This document shows positions 1-6,577 of a stretch of 14,067 bases of DNA, piece after piece. How positions within the stretch are numbered: the first letter of the stretch is position 1; each line of letters begins with the position of its first letter. Both the position numbers and the translations under genes were made by a program. The notes beneath the pieces are model-generated. The model had not been told where the DNA came from and ran no database searches. It saw only the letters and a program-made list of their open reading frames with translations. This DNA is from Bacillota bacterium. Its GTDB lineage: Bacteria > Bacillota > Bacilli > Paenibacillales > Paenibacillaceae. The stretch covers positions 1 to 14,067 of the forward strand of contig JAEZZE010000033.1 of NCBI GenBank assembly GCA_023418755.1, in the 5' to 3' direction.

Positions 1-3
1 CTC

Positions 4-699
4 TTACTCCGAGAGCCTCGACCGGGCGAGAAGGAGCTCCGCGATCGGCAAATCCTCCGGCGTCGTGATCTTCAAGTTCCCGTAGTCTCCCTGTACGATG
101 GCCACCTTGCGCCCCAGCCGCTCCACCAGCATCGCGTCGTCCGTCGCCGCCGCCCCATCCTCTTTCGCTTGCCGATGCGCCCGCATCAGCTCCAGCCGCC
201 CGAACGCCTGCGGCGTCTGCACGCTCCACAGCGTGCTGCGCTCCGGCGTCGCCACGATAAAGCCCTGACCGTCGGACACCTTGATCGTGTCCTTGACGGG
301 CACGGCTAGCGCGGACGCGCCATGCTCCTCCGCAGCCGCGCAGCAAGCCGCGATCTGCTCCGGAGCGACGAGCGGCCGCGCCGCATCGTGGACGAGCACG
401 CCTTCCGTCCGCAGAACGGCCAGTCCGGCGTATACGCTGTCCTGGCGTTCCGCGCCGCCGACGATTACGTCGGCTACTTTGCCGTAGCCCCCGGCCGCCA
501 CGATCGCCGCAGCCCTTTCCGTCTCGCCCTCTCCGACGACCAAGACGACGGAAGAGACGGAGGCGCAGCGCTCGAACGCGTCCAGCGCGTAATCGAGCAC
601 CGTTCTTCCGGCCAGCTCCAAATAGACTTTGTTCTCCGCGGCGCCCATGCGGGTTCCCCGACCCGCCGCGACGACCACGGCCCCCCATCCCCAAGACAT
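4..699 (-). CDS. ispD: 2-C-methyl-D-erythritol 4-phosphate cytidylyltransferase IspD
   Basis: IspD joins MEP to CTP to give CDP-methylerythritol, the third step of the MEP isoprenoid pathway, in the cytosol. The 231-residue product has the family's usual length and all its signatures: the nucleotide-binding loop AAGRGTRMG (residues 11-19) with Lys24 following, VHDAARP (103-109), the LW..QTPQAF stretch (157-166), TDD (186-188) and the GNLKITTPEDL end motif with Lys210. The frame stays open far upstream, but that extension resembles no IspD. I chose the ATG at 699 because a GGAG lies 9 nt upstream; an in-frame ATG at 705 has only 3 nt spacing and would add two residues. The TAA stop lies at 4-6, so the gene is complete. 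It follows yacL on the same strand after about 92 nt that hold a hairpin. ispF usually follows and would lie outside the window. Function is very secure; only the start is open by two residues. Confidence 0.96.
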   Translation of the reverse strand: MSWGWGAVVVAAGRGTRMGAAENKVYLELAGRTVLDYALDAFERCASVSSVVLVVGEGETERAAAIVAAGGYGKVADVIVGGAERQDSVYAGLAVLRTEGVLVHDAARPLVAPEQIAACCAAAEEHGASALAVPVKDTIKVSDGQGFIVATPERSTLWSVQTPQAFGRLELMRAHRQAKEDGAAATDDAMLVERLGRKVAIVQGDYGNLKITTPEDLPIAELLLARSRLSE

Positions 700-742
700 T
701 CGCATGATCTCCCCGCGCACGATCCCTGAATAACAAACGAAA

Positions 743-768
743 GACGGGACACTAGAGCGCGTCCCGCC
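743..768 (-). terminator. Hairpin between yacL and ispD, partial terminator or attenuator
   Basis: On the minus strand GGCGGGAC and GTCCCGTC can pair over 8 bp with one G-T pair and a 10-nt loop. TTTCGTTTG follows, which is a broken T-run. The hairpin sits after the yacL stop and before the ispD ribosome binding site. The stem is clear, but the imperfect T-run suggests weak or partial termination. ispD may therefore be expressed at a lower level than yacL or have its own promoter, which I did not find. Confidence 0.45.
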
Positions 769-791
769 CGTAATTCTATTATCATACCGCT

Positions 792-1883
792 TCAGAGCGC
801 TTTTTCCAATAGCTTCGGCTTCGCGAAGATCATTCGGCCCGCCGAAGTCTGAAGCACGCTCGTTACGAGCACCTCCATCGTCGTTCCGATGAAGTCTCTT
901 CCGCCTTCCACGACGATCATCGTGCCGTCGTCCAGATAAGCGACCCCTTGCCCGTGTTCCTTGCCGTCCTTGATGACCTGCACGATGATTTCTTCTCCGG
1001 GCAGCACGACCGGTTTGACCGCATTGGCCAAATCGTTGATATTCAGGACGGAGACGCCCTGCAGCTCGCATACTTTGTTCAGATTGAAATCGTTCGTGAC
1101 CACCTTGCCCTGCATCGCCTTGGCCAGCTTTACGAGCTTGCTGTCGACTTCCCCGGGCTCCTCGTTCGCATCCTCGTAGATAAGTACTTTGACGTCCAGC
1201 TCTTTCTGAATTTTATTCAGAATATCCAAGCCTCTGCGTCCTCTGTTCCGTTTGAGCAGATCGGAGGAATCGGCGATGTGCTGAAGCTCCTCCAGCACGA
1301 ACTCCGGAATGACGAGCGTGCCTTCGATAAATCCGGTTTTGCAGATGTCCGCGATCCGTCCGTCGATAATGACGCTCGTATCCAAAATCTTATGTTCCTC
1401 GTAGCGGGGACCCGTCTTCTCCGCAGGTTCGACCCTTCTGCGCTCGAGCAGCAGCACGCCGAGCTCGTCCTTTTTCCGCAGGCCGACGATCAGCCCCGTA
1501 TATCCGAGCGCAACCGCGGTTCCCGCCGCCAACACCCGACCCACATACGGAATATCCGTGATATAGGGATACAGGAAGGATGAAAGCGCAAGCCCTAAAA
1601 TCAAACCGATCATGCCGGTCAGCAGTTCCGACATTGGATAGCCCGAGAGCCTGTCGATCGCACGGTTCAAGGAGCGCGACAGCGGCGTCGACACCGAGGT
1701 CGCCAGCAGAAACCCCGCTCCCGCTCCGACGACCAGGCTCAGAGTACCGCCCGACCCCGTCGAAGCGCCCAGCAGAGTCCCCATCCAGGGCGACTCCGAG
1801 GCGAGCTGCGAAGCCGACATTTGCTGACCCAGCAGGGCGCCGATCAACAACCCGAACGTCTGGATCACTCTTTTCATAATCAT
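792..1883 (-). CDS. yacL: PIN/TRAM domain membrane protein, YacL family
   Basis: This is an integral membrane protein with a C-terminal PIN (nuclease-fold) domain and a TRAM (RNA-binding) domain; the exact substrate of the family is not firmly established. With the start at 1883 it has 363 residues, matching Bacillus YacL (about 366). Four hydrophobic segments lie at about residues 5-22, 34-64, 88-106 and 115-135. The PIN domain follows (about 163-285) with the acidic residues Asp168, Asp174, Glu198/Glu199, Asp247 and Asp265. The TRAM domain covers about 288-345. The reading frame is open up to 1973, but GGGAAGTG lies 6 nt before the ATG at 1883, and that start gives the family's normal MxMKR-type N-terminus. 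The preceding plus-strand gene diverges from it, so yacL must start its own transcript here. I did not find a convincing minus-strand promoter. Confidence 0.93.
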   Translation of the reverse strand: MIMKRVIQTFGLLIGALLGQQMSASQLASESPWMGTLLGASTGSGGTLSLVVGAGAGFLLATSVSTPLSRSLNRAIDRLSGYPMSELLTGMIGLILGLALSSFLYPYITDIPYVGRVLAAGTAVALGYTGLIVGLRKKDELGVLLLERRRVEPAEKTGPRYEEHKILDTSVIIDGRIADICKTGFIEGTLVIPEFVLEELQHIADSSDLLKRNRGRRGLDILNKIQKELDVKVLIYEDANEEPGEVDSKLVKLAKAMQGKVVTNDFNLNKVCELQGVSVLNINDLANAVKPVVLPGEEIIVQVIKDGKEHGQGVAYLDDGTMIVVEGGRDFIGTTMEVLVTSVLQTSAGRMIFAKPKLLEKAL

Positions 1884-2004
1884 AGAAATCACTTCCCTTC
1901 TTGTCGCCATCGAAAAATTCTCGTTACTAGTATGTTCCAATTTTCCGCATGCTAACCTTCCTTCCGGTCGCATCTTAAAGTTTCTTTAGAAATCGTAACT
2001 TTCT

Positions 2005-2033
2005 TTGAATTCTCGGCCGCCTTGAACTATAAT
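2005..2033 (+). promoter_or_regulatory. SigmaA-type promoter for the small plus-strand gene
   Basis: TTGAAT (2005-2010) and a perfect TATAAT (2028-2033) are separated by exactly 17 bp. The next start codon is ATG 2076, with GAGGTGG at 2063-2069 and 6 nt spacing. This is the best-matching promoter in the window and argues that the small gene is expressed on its own. Just upstream, AAAGTT (1977-1982) and AACTTT (1997-2002) form a short inverted repeat that could be an operator; this is only a possibility. Confidence 0.8.
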
Positions 2034-2075
2034 GAAGGGGAAAAAGTAAATAAAAGGTAACCGAGGTGGAACGGA

Positions 2076-2471
2076 ATGGGCGCGCCTACGCTTCAGGAAT
2101 TTCAAAGTCAGGTGTCGGATTTATTGCTCCGCCACCGCAGTCTGCTCGACGTCGTCACGAAGTTCAGTCAATCCAATGCCTCCGTGAACCGTGCCGTATC
2201 CAAGTCGATCACGGAATGCGGGTGCATCGCTCTGAACGCCAGGAACCAGGGCTTTTCCGCCGAGATGCCTCTCGATCAGGCTAATCGCCAATCGAAATCG
2301 CATATGGAAGGCGAGCTTTGCGAGCAATGCCGTGAAATCATCCGGAACGAAATGGGCAAAAATTTATTCTACATGTCGGCCATGTGCAATCTGCTGGATA
2401 TCAGCCTCGAGGATGTCGTCGAGCGCGAAGCGGACAAATGCTCGACGCTCGGCTGGTTTAACCTTACTTGA
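2076..2471 (+). CDS. Conserved-looking small Cys-rich protein with MazG-like C-terminal helices
   Basis: I cannot assign a function. The 131-residue soluble protein is the only well-supported plus-strand gene and sits between yacL and pssA. It has a strong promoter and a good ribosome binding site (GAGGTGG, 6 nt before ATG), and its end is followed by a symmetrical terminator. The N-terminal half (about 1-45) is predicted helical. Two cysteine pairs follow, CGC (Cys48, Cys50) and CEQC (Cys82, Cys85), which could bind one zinc ion; Cys104 and Cys122 are extra. Residues about 90-117 (EMGKNLFYMSAMCNLLDISL) resemble the second helix pair of MazG-type nucleotide pyrophosphohydrolases. However, the metal-binding ExxD is ExxK here (Glu92 kept, Lys95 replacing Asp) and no EExxE motif is seen, so hydrolase activity is unlikely. 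It resembles proteins I associate with this locus in Paenibacillus, but that is memory, not a search. Confidence 0.88.
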   Translation: MGAPTLQEFQSQVSDLLLRHRSLLDVVTKFSQSNASVNRAVSKSITECGCIALNARNQGFSAEMPLDQANRQSKSHMEGELCEQCREIIRNEMGKNLFYMSAMCNLLDISLEDVVEREADKCSTLGWFNLT

Positions 2472-2498
2472 GACTGCGTCTCGTTCGTCGATGAACAA

Positions 2499-2526
2499 AA
2501 CAGCCTCCCGGCAACGGGAGGCTGTT
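2499..2526. terminator. Bidirectional terminator between convergent genes
   Basis: AACAGCCTCCCG and its perfect complement CGGGAGGCTGTT form a 12-bp stem with a GCAA loop. On the minus strand the stem runs into TTTTGTT, so it is a good terminator for pssA. On the plus strand it ends in GTTCT, a weaker one for the small gene. It lies 27 nt after the plus-strand stop. Confidence 0.85.
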
Positions 2527-2535
2527 CTACGCGAA

Positions 2536-2575
2536 GGGCGCCGAGCCTATCCCTCGCGGGGAAGACTCGGCGCCC
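2536..2575. terminator. Second long-loop hairpin after pssA
   Basis: GGGCGCCGAG (2536-2545) pairs perfectly with CTCGGCGCCC (2566-2575) across a 20-nt loop that holds a smaller CCCTCGCGGGG fold. It begins 13 nt after the pssA stop on the minus strand. No T-run follows, so it may protect the mRNA end or assist the next hairpin rather than terminate alone. Confidence 0.5.
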
Positions 2576-2588
2576 GGCCTATTCTTCG

Positions 2589-3338
2589 TTATGCGCTATG
2601 CTTCGATCGTTCCTCGTCCTCGGGGGTTCCGCTGCGTTGGGCTCTCCTTCTGGAAGGGAGCAGGCTTTCAACGTTTTTTTTTAGTCCCCACAGGGCATAG
2701 AGAAGCAGCAGGGCCAGAATGACCTTCGGAATCGCCCGCTGGAACATGAAGGCGAGGACCGCGGCGCCGAGCACGACTACGGGAATCGCCCAGATCGCTT
2801 TCCTCGGCAGCCCCAGCTTCTTGAAGTTCGGGTATTTCATGTTGCTGACCATCAGGAAGGACAAAGCCAACGTGCTGAGCAGCAGCAAGGAATAATGCAG
2901 CTCGGAATGGAACAAGGCCAACGTTGCCAGCACTCCGCCCGCGGCCGGAATCGGAAGTCCGATAAAATAGCCTGGAATGCCGTCTATGACGTTGAATCTA
3001 GCAAGCCTGAGCGCGCCGCAAATGGGGAAAATCGCCGTCACGATCCATGCCAGCGCCGGACTGACGCCCTGAAACGCCGCCTGATACATAATGAAAGCCG
3101 GAGCCACTCCGAAGGAAATGACATCCGACAGCGAGTCCAGTTCCTTGCCGAATTCGCTCTGCACGTTAAGCGCCCTGGCCACGCGTCCGTCCAATCCGTC
3201 CAGAAGCATCGCGATAATGACCAGCAGAGCGGCTGTATTTGAACTGTTCGTTTCGTTATTGAATGCCAGGATGATGGCGATTACGCCCAAACCCAGGTTA
3301 CCTATGGTAAATAAATTCGGTATTGACTTCGTAATCAT
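2589..3338 (-). CDS. pssA: CDP-diacylglycerol-serine O-phosphatidyltransferase PssA
   Basis: PssA makes phosphatidylserine from CDP-diacylglycerol and L-serine in the cytoplasmic membrane, the first step toward phosphatidylethanolamine. The CDP-alcohol phosphatidyltransferase signature D-x2-DG-x2-AR-x8-G-x3-D-x3-D is complete: Asp47, Asp50-Gly51, Ala54-Arg55, Gly64, Asp68, Asp72. About six to eight hydrophobic segments span the protein and the C-terminus is charged. I prefer ATG 3338 (249 residues, beginning MITKSIPNLF). A GTG at 3347 is in frame, but it overlaps the ribosome binding site GAGGTGG, which sits 5 nt before ATG 3338. A TATAGT at 3362-3357 could be a -10 box but has no good -35 partner. 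The gene lies downstream of disA with 222 nt between that hold repeat element R1. It ends convergently with the small plus-strand gene. No decarboxylase gene (psd) is in the window. Confidence 0.95.
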   Translation of the reverse strand: MITKSIPNLFTIGNLGLGVIAIILAFNNETNSSNTAALLVIIAMLLDGLDGRVARALNVQSEFGKELDSLSDVISFGVAPAFIMYQAAFQGVSPALAWIVTAIFPICGALRLARFNVIDGIPGYFIGLPIPAAGGVLATLALFHSELHYSLLLLSTLALSFLMVSNMKYPNFKKLGLPRKAIWAIPVVVLGAAVLAFMFQRAIPKVILALLLLYALWGLKKNVESLLPSRRRAQRSGTPEDEERSKHSA

Positions 3339-3408
3339 GTTTGCCACCTCGACTTTACTATACCCTTATGGTCCTTAAGTTAAGCGTTGTCCGGCTTCTC
3401 TCTCGACC

Positions 3409-3506
3409 CAAGCAAAAACGCCTGAGGCGTCCCTAGGACGGTGAACGCGTTTTGTCGGAGACGATTCAAATAAGGATAACGAAACTTAACTTTCTGAATC
3501 GTCTAG
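3409..3506 (-). repeat. Two-hairpin dispersed element, copy R1
   Basis: This ~98-bp stretch matches 6201-6295 in the same orientation. Both begin with CAAGCA, share the block TAGGACGGTGAA and the block GCGTTTTGTCGGAG, and end with CTGAATCGT. R1 has a core hairpin (CGTCC, loop CTA, GGACG) inside an outer stem (AAAACGC/GCGTTTT, 3415-3453). A second 10-bp stem joins AGACGATTCA (3459-3468) and TGAATCGTCT (3495-3504). It lies between the disA stop and the pssA start. I do not recognise it as a known RNA family. Strand is given relative to the flanking genes; the true sense strand is unknown. Confidence 0.75.
3415..3453 (-). terminator. Possible terminator for radA-disA inside R1
   Basis: Read on the minus strand, the R1 core hairpin is followed by GGCGTTTTTG, a hairpin with a five-base T-run, about 110 nt after the disA stop. 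This would end the radA-disA transcript before pssA. The corresponding hairpin of R2 lacks the T-run, so termination is not a fixed property of the element. Confidence 0.4.
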
Positions 3507-3560
3507 AAAAGGGATGATCTGGAAACGCGGGCCAATAAGACCCTCCCAATTGTATTCCGC

Positions 3561-4670
3561 TTATATCTGTCTGTCAATAAACACCTGATCCTGGATCCGT
3601 TTTAAACCTTCCTTGATCGCCCTGGCCCGGACCTCTCCGATGCCGTCGACTTCGTCCAACTCCTCGATGGAAGCGGTGACGATGTGCGGCAGCGCTCCGA
3701 AACGATCCACCAGATTGTGGATGATGACGGCGGGCAGCCGCGAAATCTTGCTCAGGATGCGGTATCCCCGCGGGAGCAAGCCTTCCTCCACGACGGAATT
3801 CAACGATGGGTAACCCAATATGCGGATCAAGGCCGCCGGGTCAAGCAGTTCTTCGGACGACAGCTTGCGGATCGCCGTCTGGATTTCCTTGACCTTGCTC
3901 TCTCCTTCCTCCTTGGCGTAATCGCGCAGAAGCAGCCAGGCCTCTTCCTCGGCGGAGCCGACGAGCTCTTCCTTCTGCATGCTGATCAGCCTTCCCTCGT
4001 TGCCCAGCTCCAACACGTACCGGTTAATCTCGTTATTGATCCGCAGCACCATCTCCGCGCGCTGAATGACGTGGGCGACCTCGTGCATCGTGACCATTTC
4101 TTCGAATTCCAACGCGGACAAATTCGTCAGCGCCTGGGTGAATACGACCCGGTATCTTTCCAGCGTCTGGATCGCCTGATTCGCTTTTGTCAGAATGACG
4201 CCCATCTCTTTAAGCGCGTAACGCAGCTGCCCTTGGTACAGGGTAATGACGTTGCGCCTCTGGGAGATGGAGACGACCAGCTTGCCGGTCTGCTTGGCCA
4301 CCCGCTCCGCCGTCCGATGGCGAATTCCGGTTTCGGAGGAGGAGATGGAGGAATCCGGAATCAATTGAGTGTTGGCATACAGGATGCGCTTAACGTCTTC
4401 GTTCAGAATGATCGCGCCGTCCATTTTGGCCAGCTCGTACAAGTAGTTGGGACTGAAGTCGCAGTTGATCGAGAAGCCTCCGTCGACGACCTCCATCACT
4501 TCCGGGCTGTAACCGACGACGATCAGCGCCCCCGTCTTGGCCCGCAGCACGTTCTCGAGCCCGTCGCGAAAAGCGGTGCCCGGGGCGACCATCTGAAGGA
4601 GCTGGTTCATCGTTCTTTCCTGCTGATGGCGTTCCTTCTCTTTGACGTCTTTCTCTTTATATTCCTTCAT
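3561..4670 (-). CDS. disA: DNA integrity scanning protein DisA, diadenylate cyclase
   Basis: DisA condenses two ATP into c-di-AMP and scans DNA for branched structures. In Bacillus it delays sporulation when DNA is damaged. The 369-residue product has the DAC domain with both active-site motifs: DGA (Asp84-Ala86) and RHRTAER (117-123). A helical linker follows (about 170-290), then a C-terminal helix-hairpin-helix DNA-binding domain with a VDGIGEVRA-type hairpin (about 310-362). The start ATG 4670 has GGTGAGG 5 nt upstream. The N-terminus (first ~20 residues) is unusually Lys/Glu-rich and makes the protein about 9 residues longer than Bacillus DisA; the in-frame Met21 is a possible alternative start. 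It begins 14 nt after the radA stop, so the two are almost certainly co-transcribed. This fits the known physical and regulatory link between RadA and DisA in Bacillus. Confidence 0.97.
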   Translation of the reverse strand: MKEYKEKDVKEKERHQQERTMNQLLQMVAPGTAFRDGLENVLRAKTGALIVVGYSPEVMEVVDGGFSINCDFSPNYLYELAKMDGAIILNEDVKRILYANTQLIPDSSISSSETGIRHRTAERVAKQTGKLVVSISQRRNVITLYQGQLRYALKEMGVILTKANQAIQTLERYRVVFTQALTNLSALEFEEMVTMHEVAHVIQRAEMVLRINNEINRYVLELGNEGRLISMQKEELVGSAEEEAWLLLRDYAKEEGESKVKEIQTAIRKLSSEELLDPAALIRILGYPSLNSVVEEGLLPRGYRILSKISRLPAVIIHNLVDRFGALPHIVTASIEELDEVDGIGEVRARAIKEGLKRIQDQVFIDRQI

Positions 4671-4684
4671 GATGTCCTCACCCC

Positions 4685-6052
4685 CTATTCCAATGCGGCC
4701 TTCAACGCTTCCGCGACCGTTCTTACGCCGATGAGCTCGATGCCGCGGGGAGGCTGCCAGCCCTTCATGCTCATTTCCGGCAGGATTACGCGTTTGAAGC
4801 CCAGCTTATGCGCTTCTTTGACTCTTTGCTCCGCCCGGGATACCGCCCGCACTTCTCCCGTCAGCCCGACCTCCCCGAAGATCGCGTCGAACGGCTTCGT
4901 CGGCGCGTCCTTGAAGCTCGACGCCAGACTGACCGCCGCGGCCAAATCCGTCGCCGGTTCGTCCAGCTTGACGCCCCCCGCCGCGTTCAAATAAGCGTCC
5001 TGGTTTTGCAGGAACAGGCCCATCCGCTTCTCCAGGACAGCGATGACGAGCGACATCCGATGATGGTCGAATCCGGAAGCCATCCGCCTCGGGGACGGAA
5101 AATGGGTCGGAGACACGAGCGCTTGCAGCTCCACCAGCACCGGGCGGGTTCCTTCCATGCTCGCCACGACCGTGGAGCCGGCGACTCCGAGCGGTCTCTC
5201 GGATAGAAACAGCTCGGAAGGGTTGGCCACTTCCTTCAAGCCGTCCTCCGTCATGTCGAAAATACCGATCTCGTTCGTGGAGCCGAAGCGGTTTTTCACC
5301 GCTCGCAAAATACGATAAGTATGATGGCGCTCGCCTTCGAAATACAGCACGCAATCGACCATGTGCTCCAGCAAACGCGGACCGGCGATCGCGCCTTCCT
5401 TGGTCACGTGGCCGACGAGAACCGTCGCCACCCCGTTCACCTTGGATATTCTCATAAAATGCGCGGTGCATTCCCGGACCTGCGCCACGCTGCCCGGAGC
5501 GGACGCGACCTCCGGCCGGTATACCGTCTGGATGGAATCGATCACGAGGAAATCGGGCTGAACCTCGGTAATCGCTTCTTCGATCGTTTCCAGGTTCGTC
5601 TCGCAGAGGACGTACAATTTATCGTTCAACGCGCCCAGCCGGTCGGCGCGAAGCTTCGTCTGGCGGACGGATTCCTCTCCGGACACGTACAGCACCTTGA
5701 GTCCTTGCGCGGACAACGAATGCGAAGTTTGCAGCAGCAGCGTCGACTTGCCGATCCCGGGGTCTCCCCCGACAAGCAGCAGGGAGCCGGGAACGAGCCC
5801 TCCTCCCAGCACCCGGTTGAGCTCGGACATGCCCGTCTCGACGCGGGGCTCTTGCCCGCTTTCTATATCTATGATCGCGCGCGCTTTTTCTTTCGTCCGG
5901 ATCAGCTCGCTTCGTCCGACCGGCGCCTTGATTTCCTTCTCGGTCTCCTCCACCATCGTGTTCCACTCTTGGCATCCGGGGCATTTGCCCATCCATTTCG
6001 GAGACTCGGACCCGCACTGGGTGCACACGAATTTGATTTTGACCTTCGCCAT
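4685..6052 (-). CDS. radA: DNA repair protein RadA (Sms)
   Basis: RadA is a RecA-like, hexameric, DnaB-type motor that processes recombination intermediates and drives branch migration; in Bacillus it also restrains DisA activity. The 455 residues match the family length. An N-terminal C4 zinc finger (Cys10, Cys13, Cys24, Cys27) is followed by Walker A GDPGIGKS (96-103), a Walker B stretch FLVIDS (168-173) and the RadA-specific KNRFGSTNEIGIF (253-265). The C-terminus is a Lon-protease-like domain (about 290-455, with GEVGLTGEVR at 393-402). The start ATG 6052 has AAGGAG upstream at a rather long spacing of about 12 nt; no other start fits the conserved MAKVKIKFVC N-terminus. disA follows after 14 nt. 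In Bacillus radA directly follows clpC; here about 5 kb with an efflux unit lies between, so radA needs its own promoter. Confidence 0.97.
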   Translation of the reverse strand: MAKVKIKFVCTQCGSESPKWMGKCPGCQEWNTMVEETEKEIKAPVGRSELIRTKEKARAIIDIESGQEPRVETGMSELNRVLGGGLVPGSLLLVGGDPGIGKSTLLLQTSHSLSAQGLKVLYVSGEESVRQTKLRADRLGALNDKLYVLCETNLETIEEAITEVQPDFLVIDSIQTVYRPEVASAPGSVAQVRECTAHFMRISKVNGVATVLVGHVTKEGAIAGPRLLEHMVDCVLYFEGERHHTYRILRAVKNRFGSTNEIGIFDMTEDGLKEVANPSELFLSERPLGVAGSTVVASMEGTRPVLVELQALVSPTHFPSPRRMASGFDHHRMSLVIAVLEKRMGLFLQNQDAYLNAAGGVKLDEPATDLAAAVSLASSFKDAPTKPFDAIFGEVGLTGEVRAVSRAEQRVKEAHKLGFKRVILPEMSMKGWQPPRGIELIGVRTVAEALKAALE

Positions 6053-6097
6053 GGCAGATGATGGCTCCTTTAGCTGATGAGTAGTCCTTATTCAAGG

Positions 6098-6106
6098 ATT
6101 TTACCA
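6098..6106 (-). promoter_or_regulatory. Possible extended -10 promoter for radA-disA
   Basis: On the minus strand TGGTAAAAT gives a TAAAAT -10 box with the TGn extension, about 45 nt before the radA start codon. The -35 region (TTTCTC at 17 bp) is poor, which is tolerated at extended -10 promoters. An 8-bp perfect inverted repeat, GTAGTCCT (6081-6088) and AGGACTAC (6155-6162), spans the site and might be a regulatory or RNA structure. Confidence 0.45.
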
Positions 6107-6200
6107 CTTTCGCCCGCTTTGAGAAACCGAACGGCATATAAAAATAGCCCAAAGAGGACTACCCCGTTATCTATACCGATTAGCCCGGCATGATTTTCGA

Positions 6201-6295
6201 CAAGCAGAACGCCTTCGGCATCCTTAGGACGGTGAAGGCGTTTTGTCGGAGTCGACTCGGAAAGGATAGTCGACTTAATACTTGCTGAATCGTTG
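6201..6295 (-). repeat. Two-hairpin dispersed element, copy R2
   Basis: Second copy of the element at 3409-3506, in the same orientation and again upstream of a minus-strand gene (radA, about 150 nt from its start). The core hairpin has an extended outer stem, AACGCCTTC (6208-6216) with GAAGGCGTT (6234-6242). Downstream the left arm is AGTCGACT (6250-6257), which pairs with a second AGTCGACT (6268-6275) over a 10-nt loop. The R1-type right arm CTGAATCGT is kept but has no partner here. The two copies thus keep two hairpins while using different arms for the second. Confidence 0.75.
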
Positions 6296-6301
6296 ATTAA
6301 A

Positions 6302-6553
6302 ATGCACGTACCTCCGTTCCGACGCAAGATGCCCCACGAAGTGACCTTAAGCTTCGAAGCTTATTCCGATTACTTAGCGGAGGCCCCAAAACCCGATCCC
6401 GAACCGGGAATGGCGAACCCGTTGCGAGGTGATTCAGGACCGTATGAGGCAGTCTCCAGGCTAATCATGACCTACAACGATTCCAAACAATTGGAAAACC
6501 CAATATTAAAAAAGTTGTATATTAGGCGATTATTTACTTACGAACAGACTTAA
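6302..6553 (+). CDS. Possible small protein, unknown function
   Basis: An 83-residue reading frame (85-86 if the TTG at 6293 is used) starts right after repeat R2 and ends 25 nt before the 51-bp array. The sequence has a natural composition: a proline/acidic stretch around residues 25-37, then a basic, aromatic C-terminus (KKLYIRRLFTYEQT). No signal peptide, membrane segment or known motif was recognised. Against it: there is no ribosome binding site near either start and no clear promoter. For it: the last array unit could serve as its terminator. The array continues in the same frame after the TAA. It may be a real gene, a decayed remnant or a chance frame. Confidence 0.35.
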   Translation: MHVPPFRRKMPHEVTLSFEAYSDYLAEAPKPDPEPGMANPLRGDSGPYEAVSRLIMTYNDSKQLENPILKKLYIRRLFTYEQT

Positions 6554-6577
6554 ATTTCATACACACGGTACGAAACT

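Noticed and set aside
700..1071. N-terminal extension of ispD to a start at 1071
   Set aside because: The added 124 residues overlap yacL, lack similarity to IspD and would ignore the GGAG-ATG start at 699.
3339..3347. GTG start of pssA at 3347
   Set aside because: The GTG is part of the ribosome binding site GAGGTGG that serves the ATG at 3338.
3409..3506. Known riboswitch upstream of pssA (for example the c-di-AMP ydaO type)
   Set aside because: I could not find the conserved cores of riboswitches I know, and the second copy sits upstream of radA, which fits no known ligand class.
3684..4994. Open frame of 436 codons on the plus strand across disA and the radA end
   Set aside because: Antisense shadow crossing two well-supported genes; no recognisable domain.
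6088..6327. Minus-strand frame of 79 codons upstream of radA with a hydrophobic segment (IDNGVVLFGLFLYAVRFL)
   Set aside because: It runs through repeat R2, has no ribosome binding site and overlaps the radA promoter region. The hydrophobic part could be a gene remnant, but nothing else supports it.
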